64,000 nt of DNA from Bradyrhizobium diazoefficiens (GCF_016616235.1 NZ_CP067100.1:4399001-4463000); one strand, 5' to 3'. Counted from the first letter of the stretch, positions 8,978 to 17,175 are shown. Notes: generated by a model from the sequence alone, not told the origin. Made by a program: numbers and translations.

Positions 8978-9637
8978 CTACTCTCGCGCCCGACGAACCG
9001 CGTCCTCCAGCTTCATCCTCTGCTTGTCCCAGCGCGTTTCCTCCGCCTCGGCACGTTCATCCAGCGCGGCCCGTTCCGCTTCGATCTCGTCTGTCCGCGC
9101 CTGATGTTCGTGCCTCGCCTTATCCAGCGCCGCCTCGGCGGCCGCGACCGCCTTGTCCCGGCGCGCGCGCTCTTTGGCGCGGGCGGCCTCTTCCTTGCGG
9201 CGCGCGCTTTCGCGTCGCTGCTCTTCCTTCGCGAAGGCCGCGGCGGCCCTGCGCGCGTCTTGATCGTCGTCTGTGCGGGAGGACTTCGTCGCGATCCTGG
9301 CCGGACGCTTCTTTGGCTTCGACTTCGACTTGGACTTTGGCCTGGACCTGGATCTTGGCTTGTCCTCGTCATCGGCGAGATCGGTCGGCAGTTCGGCGTG
9401 CTCGGTGAACGGGCCGTCCGATCCGACCGGGCGGCGCAGCACGACGCCGGGTGCTGCCATGGTCGCGGCGACAATATCGGGATCGTCGGTCTGTTTCGCG
9501 ATGCCCTGATGGAATAGGTTGGACCTGGCGCCCCAGGCCTCCAGCGCCGCCTTCATCGAGGGTGCGGCGACCGCCTGGTCGTAGAAGCCGAGCGAGGTCT
9601 GATAGGTCTTCAGCTTTCTTGACCGCTTTCTTGGCAT
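8978..9637 (-). CDS. TolA-like charged coiled-coil protein, function unknown
   Basis: 219 residues. The first 80 (KLKTYQTSLGFYDQAVAAPS onward) form a conserved-looking globular segment of the kind found in short rhizobial hypothetical proteins. Then comes a Ser/Lys/Arg/Pro-rich linker and a long Ala/Glu/Arg coiled coil to the C-terminus, the feature that leads automatic annotation to call such proteins 'TolA-like'. There is no membrane anchor, so a true TolA role is unlikely. It starts 25 bases after the mazF stop on the same strand and may be co-transcribed with the toxin-antitoxin pair. Confidence 0.75.
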   Translation of the reverse strand: MPRKRSRKLKTYQTSLGFYDQAVAAPSMKAALEAWGARSNLFHQGIAKQTDDPDIVAATMAAPGVVLRRPVGSDGPFTEHAELPTDLADDEDKPRSRSRPKSKSKSKPKKRPARIATKSSRTDDDQDARRAAAAFAKEEQRRESARRKEEAARAKERARRDKAVAAAEAALDKARHEHQARTDEIEAERAALDERAEAEETRWDKQRMKLEDAVRRARE

Positions 9638-9662
9638 GTCGTCTCACGGCCTGGCGAAAAGT

Positions 9663-10043
9663 TCACTCAATTCCCAGCAACGCAGCCAACTGTTCGCGGA
9701 CTTCGAGGAGCAGCGCATCAGGTGCCCGTCCGGCAGGCGTGATCGGTCGTTTCTCCCAGGAGATGCTCCGAGGCTGGTCTGCAAGCACGACGCCACGGAC
9801 GCTTGCATCTTCGGGCAGGACGGCTTCGAACGGATAACCGCGCACGCGACTGGTGATCGGGCAGATCACGCAAAGGCCGGCGACGGCATTGTAACTCCGC
9901 GGCGACACGACGATGGCCGGTCGCCGGCCCCTCTGCTCGTGTCCGACCGTCGGGTCCAGATCGATCCAGATGACGTCTCCGGCCTCGGGACAATAGTCAC
10001 CAGGCTTCGTTGCCAACGGCCGGCCCCCAATCGATCTCATCAT
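9663..10043 (-). CDS. mazF: MazF/PemK-type toxin (endoribonuclease)
   Basis: Predicted sequence-specific mRNA interferase of a type II toxin-antitoxin pair. The fold signature is clear: PEAGDVIWIDLDPTVGHEQR (substrate-loop and dimer strand), GRRPAIVVSPRSYN, CVICPITSR (catalytic-region Thr/Arg) and VLADQPRSISWEKR. The gene overlaps the 3' end of mazE. The first in-frame ATGs are at 10043 and 10040. A TTG at 10016 preceded by GGGGGCCGG would give 117 residues, closer to the usual MazF size, and is a real alternative. The overlap implies translational coupling. Confidence 0.9.
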   Translation of the reverse strand: MMRSIGGRPLATKPGDYCPEAGDVIWIDLDPTVGHEQRGRRPAIVVSPRSYNAVAGLCVICPITSRVRGYPFEAVLPEDASVRGVVLADQPRSISWEKRPITPAGRAPDALLLEVREQLAALLGIE

Positions 10044-10251
10044 GACGGTTGGCCTGCGTGATCCCCGCGACCAGATCGTCCAGCGCATAGCGACGTTTGC
10101 GCCGCTGCGCGCGCGCGATCTCGATGACCAGTTTGCCCTCGCTCACGGTCATCTCCGCCGCCCTCCCGTCGCGGGCCCCGATTTCATCGGCGAACGCTTT
10201 CGGTACGCGCAGCGCGAGGCTGTTGCCCCATTTCTGAAATGCAACCTTCAT
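9997..10251 (-). CDS. mazE: MazE-type antitoxin (AbrB/SpoVT DNA-binding)
   Basis: 84-residue antitoxin. The N-terminal swapped-hairpin DNA-binding domain is evident from MKVAFQKWGNSLALRVPKAF (residues 1-20), the classic MazE/AbrB opening, followed by an acidic C-terminal tail (DDLVAGITQANRHDEIDWGP) of the sort that occupies the toxin's active site. GGAGATCGAGG lies just before the ATG. It is upstream of and overlapping mazF, with a near-consensus promoter at 10277-10305. Autoregulation is expected for the family. Confidence 0.92.
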   Translation of the reverse strand: MKVAFQKWGNSLALRVPKAFADEIGARDGRAAEMTVSEGKLVIEIARAQRRKRRYALDDLVAGITQANRHDEIDWGPAVGNEAW

Positions 10252-10276
10252 CCTCGATCTCCGAAATCAATGATAC

Positions 10277-10305
10277 AATGTAGATACACCGTTGGCGATC
10301 GTCAA
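10277..10305 (-). promoter_or_regulatory. Sigma-70-type promoter and possible operator of mazEF
   Basis: On the minus strand, TTGACG (10305-10300) and TACATT (10282-10277) are separated by exactly 17 bases, a strong housekeeping match 26 bases before mazE. The -10 lies within the palindrome TACATTGTA and between two direct GTATC repeats (10288-10272), a likely site for MazE autorepression (inference). Confidence 0.6.
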
Positions 10306-10360
10306 TGGATAGATCGCCAGCGGCCTTCGCTCTTCGGGCTACGGCGGACAAGTCGCTGTA

Positions 10361-10438
10361 CCCATGGGTAGAGCGCAGCGAAACCCACCAATAGCCGTCG
10401 TGGAATGATGGGTTCCGCTTCGCTCTATCCATCCTACA
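10361..10438. repeat. Palindromic intergenic repeat (class E)
   Basis: GGGTAGAGCGCAGCGAAACC and GGTTCCGCTTCGCTCTATCC form a long imperfect inverted repeat between mazE and the desaturase gene. It resembles the dispersed REP-like elements of Bradyrhizobium. A reading frame through it is an artefact. Confidence 0.7.
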
Positions 10439-10442
10439 TGCT

Positions 10443-11450
10443 TCAGACCGTTGCTTCCGTATCCGGCATCGAGCTCTTTCCGCCGTCTGTCCCGCGCGAC
10501 CGGCTTCCCGCCGCGAAAATGTCGTGCACCAGCCCGAGCTTCCCCAGCCCCAAGATGATCAGCCCGTTGATGTCGATCTCGTACCAGGCGTGCGAGATGT
10601 ATGCGTCGCGGGGGAAGCGGTGATGGTTGTTGTGCAGGCCTTCGCCGAAGGTGAGAATCGTGGTCACGAGCTCGTTGGTGGTGCCGTCATTGGTGTCGAA
10701 GCGGCGGTAGCCCCAGCGGCCGTCGCTATGGCAGACCGAGTTGACCAGCGAGGTCGCCATGGTCATGAGGTAGCTGCGGAACAGGCCGGAGAACAGCACG
10801 CATCCGATCATCGTGCGCACGCCGCCGAAGGCGTAGCCGATGCTGGCTGGAATGATCAGCGCCGACAGCGCGTACCAGTACCAGCGCGTCCTCGTAAAGA
10901 ACATGGCGATCGGGTCGGCCAGGATGTCCCTGGCGTAGTATTCGGCATCGGTGGTGGCCTTGTCCCACACCCAGCCGCCCTGCGCATGCCCCATGCCCTT
11001 GGCGAAGCTTTCGATGGGATTGCCGAAGCCGTCATAGTAGGGACTGTGGACGTCGCCGGGCCGGTCGGAGTGAAGATGGTGCCGGCGATGATTGCTCACC
11101 CATTTCAGGATCGAGCCCTGCACCGCCATCGTGGCGATCGCCGCGAGGATCGTCCGCATCACCGGCCCGCAGCGGTAGCTGCGGTGCACGAAGTAGCGAT
11201 GCATGAAGCCGATCCCCAGCGTGGTCAGCACGAACATGCCGGCGAAGACCGAGATCTCCACCCACCCGATGCCATACGTGAAAGCCCAGATCAGCGCCCC
11301 GATCGAACCTCCGATCATCATCGCGAACGAGATGTAGGAATCGCGAAATTTGGCGTCGACCACCGGTCCGTCGACCAGCACGCCCGGCGGCATTTTTGGC
11401 GGCATCGCCTGGGCATCCTGCTCCGGAGCCACGCCCTCGATCACGGTCAT
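10443..11450 (-). CDS. Membrane acyl-CoA / fatty acid desaturase
   Basis: Di-iron membrane desaturase (335 residues from ATG 11450), introducing a double bond into acyl chains for membrane fluidity. All three histidine boxes are present and correctly spaced for the delta-9 type: HRYFVH (84-89), HRRHH (121-125) and HNNHH (273-277). Four hydrophobic helices flank them. A longer frame begins with TTG at 11480, but the ATG is better supported by composition. There is no cytochrome b5 domain, so the electron donor must be separate. Flanked by intergenic repeats on both sides. Confidence 0.9.
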   Translation of the reverse strand: MTVIEGVAPEQDAQAMPPKMPPGVLVDGPVVDAKFRDSYISFAMMIGGSIGALIWAFTYGIGWVEISVFAGMFVLTTLGIGFMHRYFVHRSYRCGPVMRTILAAIATMAVQGSILKWVSNHRRHHLHSDRPGDVHSPYYDGFGNPIESFAKGMGHAQGGWVWDKATTDAEYYARDILADPIAMFFTRTRWYWYALSALIIPASIGYAFGGVRTMIGCVLFSGLFRSYLMTMATSLVNSVCHSDGRWGYRRFDTNDGTTNELVTTILTFGEGLHNNHHRFPRDAYISHAWYEIDINGLIILGLGKLGLVHDIFAAGSRSRGTDGGKSSMPDTEATV

Positions 11451-11534
11451 TTCAGCCGATCCATGTCCGTAGAAAACCAACGCTGCTGCAACGCAGGGTA
11501 CAGAGGCCGGTTATATCGGGCAACCCGTGGAATC

Positions 11535-11700
11535 GCGGTGCGGCGCTCGCCCCGCCGCAAGCGGGAGAGGGAGTCCAGCGCCGATGCCGCCGCATCGTAC
11601 GCGCCATATGCGATTGCCCTGGCTCTCGCAGGGTGGGCGAAGCGAAAGCGTGCCCACCATCTGCATGTCGTGGACACGGCGCTCTGCGCCTTTGCCCACC
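11535..11700. repeat. Intergenic repeat cluster (class A fragment plus class D)
   Basis: The stretch between the desaturase and the next gene holds a GCAAGCGGGAGAGGG fragment like half of the element at 47860-48013. It is followed by GGGTGGGCGAAGCG ... TTTGCCCACC (11631-11700), related to the inverted repeat at 41999-42085. No gene is seen. Confidence 0.6.
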
Positions 11701-11720
11701 CAACGCATCGTCGCTGGCCT

Positions 11721-12002
11721 TCACCACCAATACGGCCAGCGCCAGCCCTCATAGCGCACATAGGACGGCACCAGCGGCGGACCGTAGGGATCGACGCGGT
11801 CGTCCTCGGGGCGATAACGATAGCGCGGAACGATGTTGTAATCCCACGGCGTTGGCCGGAGCACGGGCGCCGTGACGATCAGCCTCTCTTGTGGTGCGCG
11901 AACGACGACGGCCTTCCGCGCCCTCGCTTCCGCACCTGATGTTCCCAGGCTTACCAGCACCAGCGCCGTTCCGAGCGCACACGCGGCAGTCATGATCTTC
12001 AT
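11721..12002 (-). CDS. Small secreted protein, function unknown
   Basis: 93 residues with a Sec signal peptide (MKIMTAACALGTALVLVSLG, cleavage after the AEA motif near residue 26). The mature part is short and basic, then rich in Tyr/Pro/Trp (YRYRPEDDRVDPYGPPLVPS, ending WPYWW). AAGGAGA precedes the ATG at good spacing. This resembles many short rhizobial envelope proteins without assigned function. Confidence 0.75.
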   Translation of the reverse strand: MKIMTAACALGTALVLVSLGTSGAEARARKAVVVRAPQERLIVTAPVLRPTPWDYNIVPRYRYRPEDDRVDPYGPPLVPSYVRYEGWRWPYWW

Positions 12003-12311
12003 GGCTTGGTCTCCTTCCCGGGAAGAGTGCGCAAGGATGCAAGGCAAGTCAATTCGCTCTCGACGTGGCGTCCGGCACCGGTCCAGCAAACGAGTCCGTG
12101 AGCGAAAGGGAAACAGCCGCGCCACGCGGGGCTCTCAGCCGCACCGCCCCACCATGCCACCATACCCCTGTTTTGCCCGACGGGTCAAACAAAACTTCGG
12201 TTTTAGCGAACCGCTGAAATCCTTGTTGAAATCCTTGGAGATTTCTACTATGCATGGGGTTGTTTTCGACATTTTTGTTGGCAGCGGCTCCGGAAAGTGC
12301 GGAGCGCGCGC

Positions 12312-12848
12312 CTACGCCGCGTCGGCGTCCTCGGGCGCAGGCCCCGCGACGAGATCATCGACACTAACCATCAGCAGATCGGCAATGTGCATCAGCTGAT
12401 AAAGCGGAATGTCCGCCTCGCCTTGCTCGGCCAGTGCGACGAAGGCGGGCGTGACGCCGATGCGCTCGGCGATCTGCGCCTCGGTATAGCCACGCATTTC
12501 GCGCGCCGCCTTGACGCGCGCGCCGATGCCAAGCCGCTGTCGGGACTGCTCGTCCGCGGTCATCATCGCGGCCTGCTCGTCCGCGCTCGCATAGCCGTCC
12601 GTGAACGCGCCGCCGATCAGCCGGCCCTTGCGCCAGGCCAGCCGGCAGTCCTTGCGCAGGCCGCTCGAGAAGATCACCGCGAACCGATCCGGCACCCAGA
12701 GCGAGCTGTTGAGCTGCAGGCGCGCGCCGGTGGCGGAGACGTCGCGGATCGTGCAGGGCACGCTGATGCTGCTGCCGGTGCCGTTGTCGAACTCGACCAT
12801 CCCGGTCCGCAGCGTGTGATGCCTCCTCGCAGCGCGATGCTCGCTCAT
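12312..12848 (-). CDS. PilZ domain fused to a Cro/CI-type HTH domain
   Basis: 178 residues. The N-terminal half is PilZ-like: basic RAARR near residues 5-9 and DVSATGA (36-42), matching the RxxxR and (D/N)xSxxG elements that bind c-di-GMP. Residues about 105-165 form an XRE helix-turn-helix (ARVKAAREMRGYTEAQIAER, then IGVTPAFVALAEQGEADIPL). This pairs a second-messenger sensor with a DNA-binding domain in one chain. GGGAG precedes the ATG. It lies 127 bases downstream of the VOC gene on the same strand. Confidence 0.85.
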   Translation of the reverse strand: MSEHRAARRHHTLRTGMVEFDNGTGSSISVPCTIRDVSATGARLQLNSSLWVPDRFAVIFSSGLRKDCRLAWRKGRLIGGAFTDGYASADEQAAMMTADEQSRQRLGIGARVKAAREMRGYTEAQIAERIGVTPAFVALAEQGEADIPLYQLMHIADLLMVSVDDLVAGPAPEDADAA

Positions 12849-12975
12849 GACAGCTCCCGTCAGCCGTAAAATCCGGGCGAAGCCTAGCGCAGAGCTTTTC
12901 GCAAAATTCCTAATGTTGCAAAGGGCGAGCCGCGACCGGACGCCATGGTAAAGGATTTGCTGCAAGCGGCTCGTT

Positions 12976-13374
12976 CTAACCGAGCAGCGCGTCGTAGCCG
13001 CGTTCGCTGAATTGCAGCAGACAGAACCCGTGTCCGAACGGATCGGCCAGCATCGCGATCCGCCCATAGGGCGCATCGCGCGCAGGCGCCTCGAGCACCG
13101 CACCGGCGGCAAGCGCGCGTTCGACGGCGGCATCGACATCGTCGACGACGACGTCGATATGCACAGGCGTCCAGTGCCGCTCATAGCGGCGGCGATCGCC
13201 GCCCGCGCCAAGCGTGCCGGCGTCTTTGGCGAGCAGGTACACCGGCGCCGGCCAGCCGAGCAGTTCGACGAAGTCGGTGCCGAAGCGGCGGCCGACCGTC
13301 AGGCCGAAGGCGGCGGTGTAGAAGGTCGTCGCGGCGGCGACGTCAGGGACGTCGATGTTGAGGAGGATGGTCAT
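12976..13374 (-). CDS. VOC (glyoxalase/bleomycin-resistance) family protein
   Basis: 132 residues, a two-repeat beta-alpha-beta-beta-beta fold: the first half opens MTILLNIDVPDVAAATTFYT, the second has TPVHIDVVVDDVDAAVERAL and ends with the typical DPFGHGFCLLQF strand. His92-type and terminal polar residues could form a metal site, but substrate cannot be told. It begins 12 bases after the adenylate cyclase stop, so the two genes are probably one transcript. Confidence 0.88.
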   Translation of the reverse strand: MTILLNIDVPDVAAATTFYTAAFGLTVGRRFGTDFVELLGWPAPVYLLAKDAGTLGAGGDRRRYERHWTPVHIDVVVDDVDAAVERALAAGAVLEAPARDAPYGRIAMLADPFGHGFCLLQFSERGYDALLG

Positions 13375-13386
13375 GGCGGAGCACCC

Positions 13387-14793
13387 TCACGGGATCTCGT
13401 ACACCGACACCCGCTCCGCGATCCCGCTCAGCGCGACGCTGCGGCGGGTCGGGACGAGGCCGCCGGCCTCGAGCAGGGTCCGCGTGTGCGCGTTGTCGAT
13501 CACCTGCTCGGTCACCACGATCGAGCGCGAGGCGGCGAGGCCCTGGATGCGCGAGGCGATGTTGACGGTCTGGCCGAAATAGTCCTGCTGGCCGTTGAGC
13601 GTGACCGCCAGGCACGATCCCTCGTGGATGCCCATCTTGAGCAGCAGGCCCTGCTGCTGGCGCTGGGCGCCGAGCTCGCTCATGGCCTCGCGCATGCGGA
13701 TCGCCGCCGCAATCGCCCGGTCGGGAGTCTCGAACGTCGCCATCACGGCATCGCCGATGGTCTTGACCACGGCGCCGCGCTCGGCGGCGATGATCTCCTG
13801 CAGCAGGCGGAAATGCTCGTTGACGAGATCGAAGGCGACGAGGTCGCCGACATGCTCGTAGAGCCCGGTGGAATCCTTGAGGTCGGAGAACAGGAAGGTC
13901 AGGCTCAGGATCTTCAGCCGCTGGCCGATCGCGAGCGTCTCGGTGCGGTAGAGATCGCGGAAGGTCTGGTTGGTGAGCAGGCGTTTTGCGGTGAGGCTGG
14001 GCTTGCGCCGCGTCAGGATTGCATCGAGCCGCTCGTTGGCGACCCACACCGCCGGCAGCACGCGCGTGTCGGTACGGTTCTCCAAAGTGAGTCGCAGCGC
14101 GCCGGGGCGAAGCATGACGGCGTCGACCGGCACGTCGGCCTTGTTGAAGATCAGCGCCAGGTTCTGGCGCTCCGCGGTCTCCTCGCCTTTGACCTCTATG
14201 AACTGCGCGGTGTGCGTCACCGGATCGAACAGGATCAGCATGCCCGCCGGCACCTGCAGCGACAGGATCGCCCGCTCGCCCGGCGGCAGGTCGACGGCTT
14301 CCAGCGTGAGCTCGCGCAGCAGCCCATCGACGTCATCAGGCAGGTCGATCGCCGAGCTCCAGAACACCTGGCGATAATATTCGGCGAGCGAGAGCTCGTC
14401 GGCATTGTGGGCGGCGATCTTGCGCACGCGCGGGCTGACCGTGAAGGTCACCTCGACCAGATTGTCCAGCGTCGTCTCATAGCCGGCCGCGCAGAACGCG
14501 CAGTGATACTGCGGGCTGTTGACCGTCTTGAGGCTCTTGTTGGCGGAGAGCACGCCGGCACAGCTCGGGCACATCACGCTCCAGGTCATCTCGAGGATGC
14601 CGAGCCCGACCGCGTGCAGCAGGGCACCGATCACCTGCTCCTCGTCGAGGCCGTGCTGGCCGGCGAGGTGCAACGGGTTGATCTTGGAGAGGGCATGGTC
14701 CGGCGCCTCCCGCACCATGCGCTCGATCAGGCCGGCGATGCTCTCGTCGACCGACTGGCGCAGCACACCGAACAGCGTTTCGATCTCGCTCAT
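13387..14793 (-). CDS. Adenylate/guanylate cyclase with zinc-ribbon-like N-terminal region
   Basis: 468 residues, soluble. A class III nucleotide cyclase domain fills the C-terminus: FLFSDLKDST (first metal Asp304), KTIGDAVMATF (second metal site, about 344-354) and FGQTVNIASRIQGLA. The N-terminal 280 residues resemble the DUF5939 region found in front of such cyclases and include a four-cysteine knuckle, CPSC (75-78) and CAFC (98-101), probably binding zinc. There is no transmembrane segment, so it should sense an internal cue. AGGT precedes the ATG. Confidence 0.9.
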   Translation of the reverse strand: MSEIETLFGVLRQSVDESIAGLIERMVREAPDHALSKINPLHLAGQHGLDEEQVIGALLHAVGLGILEMTWSVMCPSCAGVLSANKSLKTVNSPQYHCAFCAAGYETTLDNLVEVTFTVSPRVRKIAAHNADELSLAEYYRQVFWSSAIDLPDDVDGLLRELTLEAVDLPPGERAILSLQVPAGMLILFDPVTHTAQFIEVKGEETAERQNLALIFNKADVPVDAVMLRPGALRLTLENRTDTRVLPAVWVANERLDAILTRRKPSLTAKRLLTNQTFRDLYRTETLAIGQRLKILSLTFLFSDLKDSTGLYEHVGDLVAFDLVNEHFRLLQEIIAAERGAVVKTIGDAVMATFETPDRAIAAAIRMREAMSELGAQRQQQGLLLKMGIHEGSCLAVTLNGQQDYFGQTVNIASRIQGLAASRSIVVTEQVIDNAHTRTLLEAGGLVPTRRSVALSGIAERVSVYEIP

Positions 14794-14924
14794 GCAACGG
14801 TTTTACCTGAAAGGAGGCGGCGCGGAAATCCGCATCCCGATAGCTAAGCTTGCCATGGTGGGGCACAAGCACTAGCAGCCAATTGCCGCCTCACGATGAC
14901 GGAAGGTTGATCCCTCAACGGGAA

Positions 14925-15845
14925 TCAGCGCTGCCGCTGCGCCAGGTAAAATCCGCACAGCACTGTCCCCAGGCCCGCCAGTTGCAACGTGGTCGGGGCC
15001 TCGCCTAGCAGCGGCCAGCCGACCAGCAGCGTCAGGGCCGGCACGATCGCCGGGAACACGGCGGCGCGGGCGACGCCAAGGCGCTGGACCGAGACGGCAT
15101 AGAGATAGAGCGCGCCGGGCCCGGCGAGAACGCCCTGTGCCAGCGCCTGGATCGCGTTTTCGCTGATGCCAATTGCTGCCAGGCGGGCGAGCCCTCCGGT
15201 TGCGAGATAGACCGGCAGGAGCAGCAGCGACAGCACGTTGATCACGAGTGCCGCCGAGACCGCGGAGACGCGCCAGTGGCGCAGCAGCGCACCGAAACCC
15301 GCGAACATCAATCCGGTCAGCACGAAGATCAGATCGCCCTGCACCCCGTCGGCGCCGATGTGGCGGATCGATTCGGCGCCGATCACCCCGAGGCCGCCGA
15401 CGATGACGAGGGCGCCGACCAGGCGCGAGGCGGAGATCCGCTCTTTGAGAAACACTGCCGCCAGCAAGAGGCCGCCGAGCGTGGCGCAGGACGGCTGGAT
15501 CACGCTGCCGTGGCCGAGCGGCACGAACATGAAACCAGCATAGGAGATCAGCGCCATCACGGGCCCGCCCAGCACCATCAACGCAAGGCCCCTGCCCCAG
15601 CCGATGCCGCAGAGATCGGAGATGCCGGCGCGCAAGACCAGCGGCAGGAACGCGATCCCCGACCAGACATAGCGATGCACGAGCAGATCGACCGGCGTGA
15701 AGCCGACCTTGAGACCATGCCGCGTGCCGGCAAAGCCCAGCGCCCAGAACAGCGCCGCCGACAGGCCGCAGACGACACCGAGCAGCGCCGGCGTCGCATG
15801 GCTTGTGTGAGTGGGAGCGTCAGCGCCGCTCGTCCGCTGATCCAT
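14925..15845 (-). CDS. EamA/DMT family transporter
   Basis: 306 residues, about ten hydrophobic helices in two five-helix repeats. The first repeat has ALFWALGFAGTRHGLKVGFT and ISYAGFMFVPLGHGSVIQPS; the second ends LVGWPLLGEAPTTLQLAG, the usual EamA pattern. A short Asp/Thr-rich N-tail precedes helix 1. Substrate (amino acid, drug or metabolite) cannot be inferred. AAGG lies 8 bases before ATG 15845. A second EamA gene occurs at the window's left edge. Confidence 0.9.
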   Translation of the reverse strand: MDQRTSGADAPTHTSHATPALLGVVCGLSAALFWALGFAGTRHGLKVGFTPVDLLVHRYVWSGIAFLPLVLRAGISDLCGIGWGRGLALMVLGGPVMALISYAGFMFVPLGHGSVIQPSCATLGGLLLAAVFLKERISASRLVGALVIVGGLGVIGAESIRHIGADGVQGDLIFVLTGLMFAGFGALLRHWRVSAVSAALVINVLSLLLLPVYLATGGLARLAAIGISENAIQALAQGVLAGPGALYLYAVSVQRLGVARAAVFPAIVPALTLLVGWPLLGEAPTTLQLAGLGTVLCGFYLAQRQR

Positions 15846-15932
15846 TAGGATGCCTTATGTCAGGATGTGAACCGGCTCAACCGACGCGGCTGCAGAGCTG
15901 GGCCGCGGTGAGATTGCTCCAGGCAGACCCAC

Positions 15933-16352
15933 TCATCGCACGTCCTCGCCAAACACCATCCGCCAACTCTTGCGCGTATCCATGTATTCCCTGACTTCGC
16001 GGATCTTGTCGCCGGCCAAGGTGAACACGAAGCAATAGTCGTTCTCGTACGGCCTGCCGCCCGCAAGCCTCGCGCGCATCCGCTCCTCCACGATCACGAC
16101 GTCGCCGTCGGCATAGACGCCGCGAAAAGCGATGTCGATCTCGGAAAACATCCTGTGCATCTCCTGCGCGATGAAGCGCGCGATCTGCTTCGCGCCGACC
16201 ATGTGATCGGTGTGGTCGAGCGCGACGGCGGTGGCGTTGCCCTTCGGTGCGATCCATTCGGCGTCATCGGTGAACAGTGCCGCGATGCGGTCCTTGTCGC
16301 GCGATGAAAAGGTCTTCCAGGCGTTGAGGACGATGTCTTTCGAGCTGGTCAC
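15933..16352 (-). CDS. Nuclear transport factor 2 (SnoaL-like) family protein
   Basis: 139 residues, a single cone-shaped alpha+beta barrel: a WKTFSSRDKDRIAALFTDDA helix pair, WIAPKGNATAV, then strands GVYADGDVVIVEERMRARLA and YCFVFTLAGDKIREVREYMD, typical of SnoaL-like ketosteroid-isomerase relatives. GTG at 16352 is chosen because GGGGA lies at proper distance and no ATG is near; the upstream in-frame extension looks non-coding. Ligand unknown. It is divergent from the Ada-like gene. Confidence 0.82.
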   Translation of the reverse strand: MTSSKDIVLNAWKTFSSRDKDRIAALFTDDAEWIAPKGNATAVALDHTDHMVGAKQIARFIAQEMHRMFSEIDIAFRGVYADGDVVIVEERMRARLAGGRPYENDYCFVFTLAGDKIREVREYMDTRKSWRMVFGEDVR

Positions 16353-16477
16353 GATGATTCCCCGGCTTGCATTTGAGAGCCGCGTTCTAAGCCGGCGCCC
16401 ACGCCGCGGCTCGCCACAATCGGACTCGGTCATCCCCCAGGCCTTTCCCCCGCGCCGGCATGCGCTATCATCCGGCC

Positions 16478-17062
16478 ATGCTGAGTTTTGAAGATTGCAA
16501 TGCCGCGCGCCTGCGCAGGGACCCCTGCTATGACGGCCGCTTCTTCACCGCGGTGAAGACGACCGGCATCTATTGCCGCCCGGTGTGTCCGGCCAAGCAG
16601 CCGCTGACGCGCAATGTCGTCTATTATCCGACAGCCGCCGCAGCCGAAGCCGCCGGCTTCCGCCCTTGCCTGCGTTGCCGGCCCGAAACCGCGCCGTTCT
16701 GCCCGGCATGGAACGGCACGCGCTCGACGGTCGCGCGCGCGGTGAAGCTGATCAACCAAGGCGCGCTCGACCAAGACTCGGTCGTGACGCTGGCGATGCG
16801 GCTCGGCATCTCCTCGCGCCATCTGGCGCGCTTGTTCGAGCGGCATGTCGGCGCCACGCCACAGCAGCTTGCGAAGACGCTGCGCATCCAGCGCGCCAAG
16901 CGCCTGCTCGACGCCGGCCGTCACAGCATGACTGACATCGCGTTCCAAGCCGGCTTCAGCAGCCTGCGCCGCTTCAACGCCACCTTCGCCGAGCTCTACG
17001 GCCGCTCGCCCTCGAGCTTGCGCAGCGCTCAGAAGAATCCGGGGCTGAGATCGAGCCCATAG
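16478..17062 (+). CDS. Ada-type zinc domain + AraC HTH regulator (no repair-enzyme domain)
   Basis: 194 residues. The N-terminus is the Ada methyl-phosphotriester acceptor domain: FEDCNAARLRRDPCYDGRFF, with zinc/acceptor cysteines C33, C37, C64 and C67 in the expected spacing. Residues about 85-185 are an AraC-type double helix-turn-helix. Neither the methylguanine methyltransferase nor the AlkA glycosylase domain follows, so it is AdaA-like: a DNA-methylation sensor and activator. An earlier ATG at 16460 is possible. No alkylation-repair gene lies next to it, so its targets are elsewhere. Confidence 0.88.
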   Translation: MLSFEDCNAARLRRDPCYDGRFFTAVKTTGIYCRPVCPAKQPLTRNVVYYPTAAAAEAAGFRPCLRCRPETAPFCPAWNGTRSTVARAVKLINQGALDQDSVVTLAMRLGISSRHLARLFERHVGATPQQLAKTLRIQRAKRLLDAGRHSMTDIAFQAGFSSLRRFNATFAELYGRSPSSLRSAQKNPGLRSSP

Positions 17063-17175
17063 GTCAGGCTCAGCAGGAGCACGAACAGTGCGGCGGCTGC
17101 GAACAACGTCAGATGCCGCAGAATCAAAGTACGCGGCGAGGTGCTGGCAACAACCACTTTCTGCGCAACGGGCAT
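17029..17175 (-). CDS. Small single-pass membrane protein
   Basis: 48 residues: a short polar N-tail (MPVAQKVVVASTSPRTLILR), one strong transmembrane helix (LTLFAAAALFVLLLSLTYGL) and a brief tail. Its ribosome site GGAGG is strong, which argues for real translation although its last 34 bases overlap the end of the convergent Ada-like gene. No function known. Confidence 0.6.
   Translation of the reverse strand: MPVAQKVVVASTSPRTLILRHLTLFAAAALFVLLLSLTYGLDLSPGFF

Noticed and set aside
10184..10432. 82-codon minus-strand frame reading MDRAKRNPSFHDGYWW
   Set aside because: Translation of the palindromic repeat at 10361-10438 joined to the mazE promoter region; a known artefact type.
13012..14847. 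611-codon plus-strand frame opposite the cyclase and VOC genes
   Set aside because: Spans two real genes on the other strand; no motif or ribosome site.
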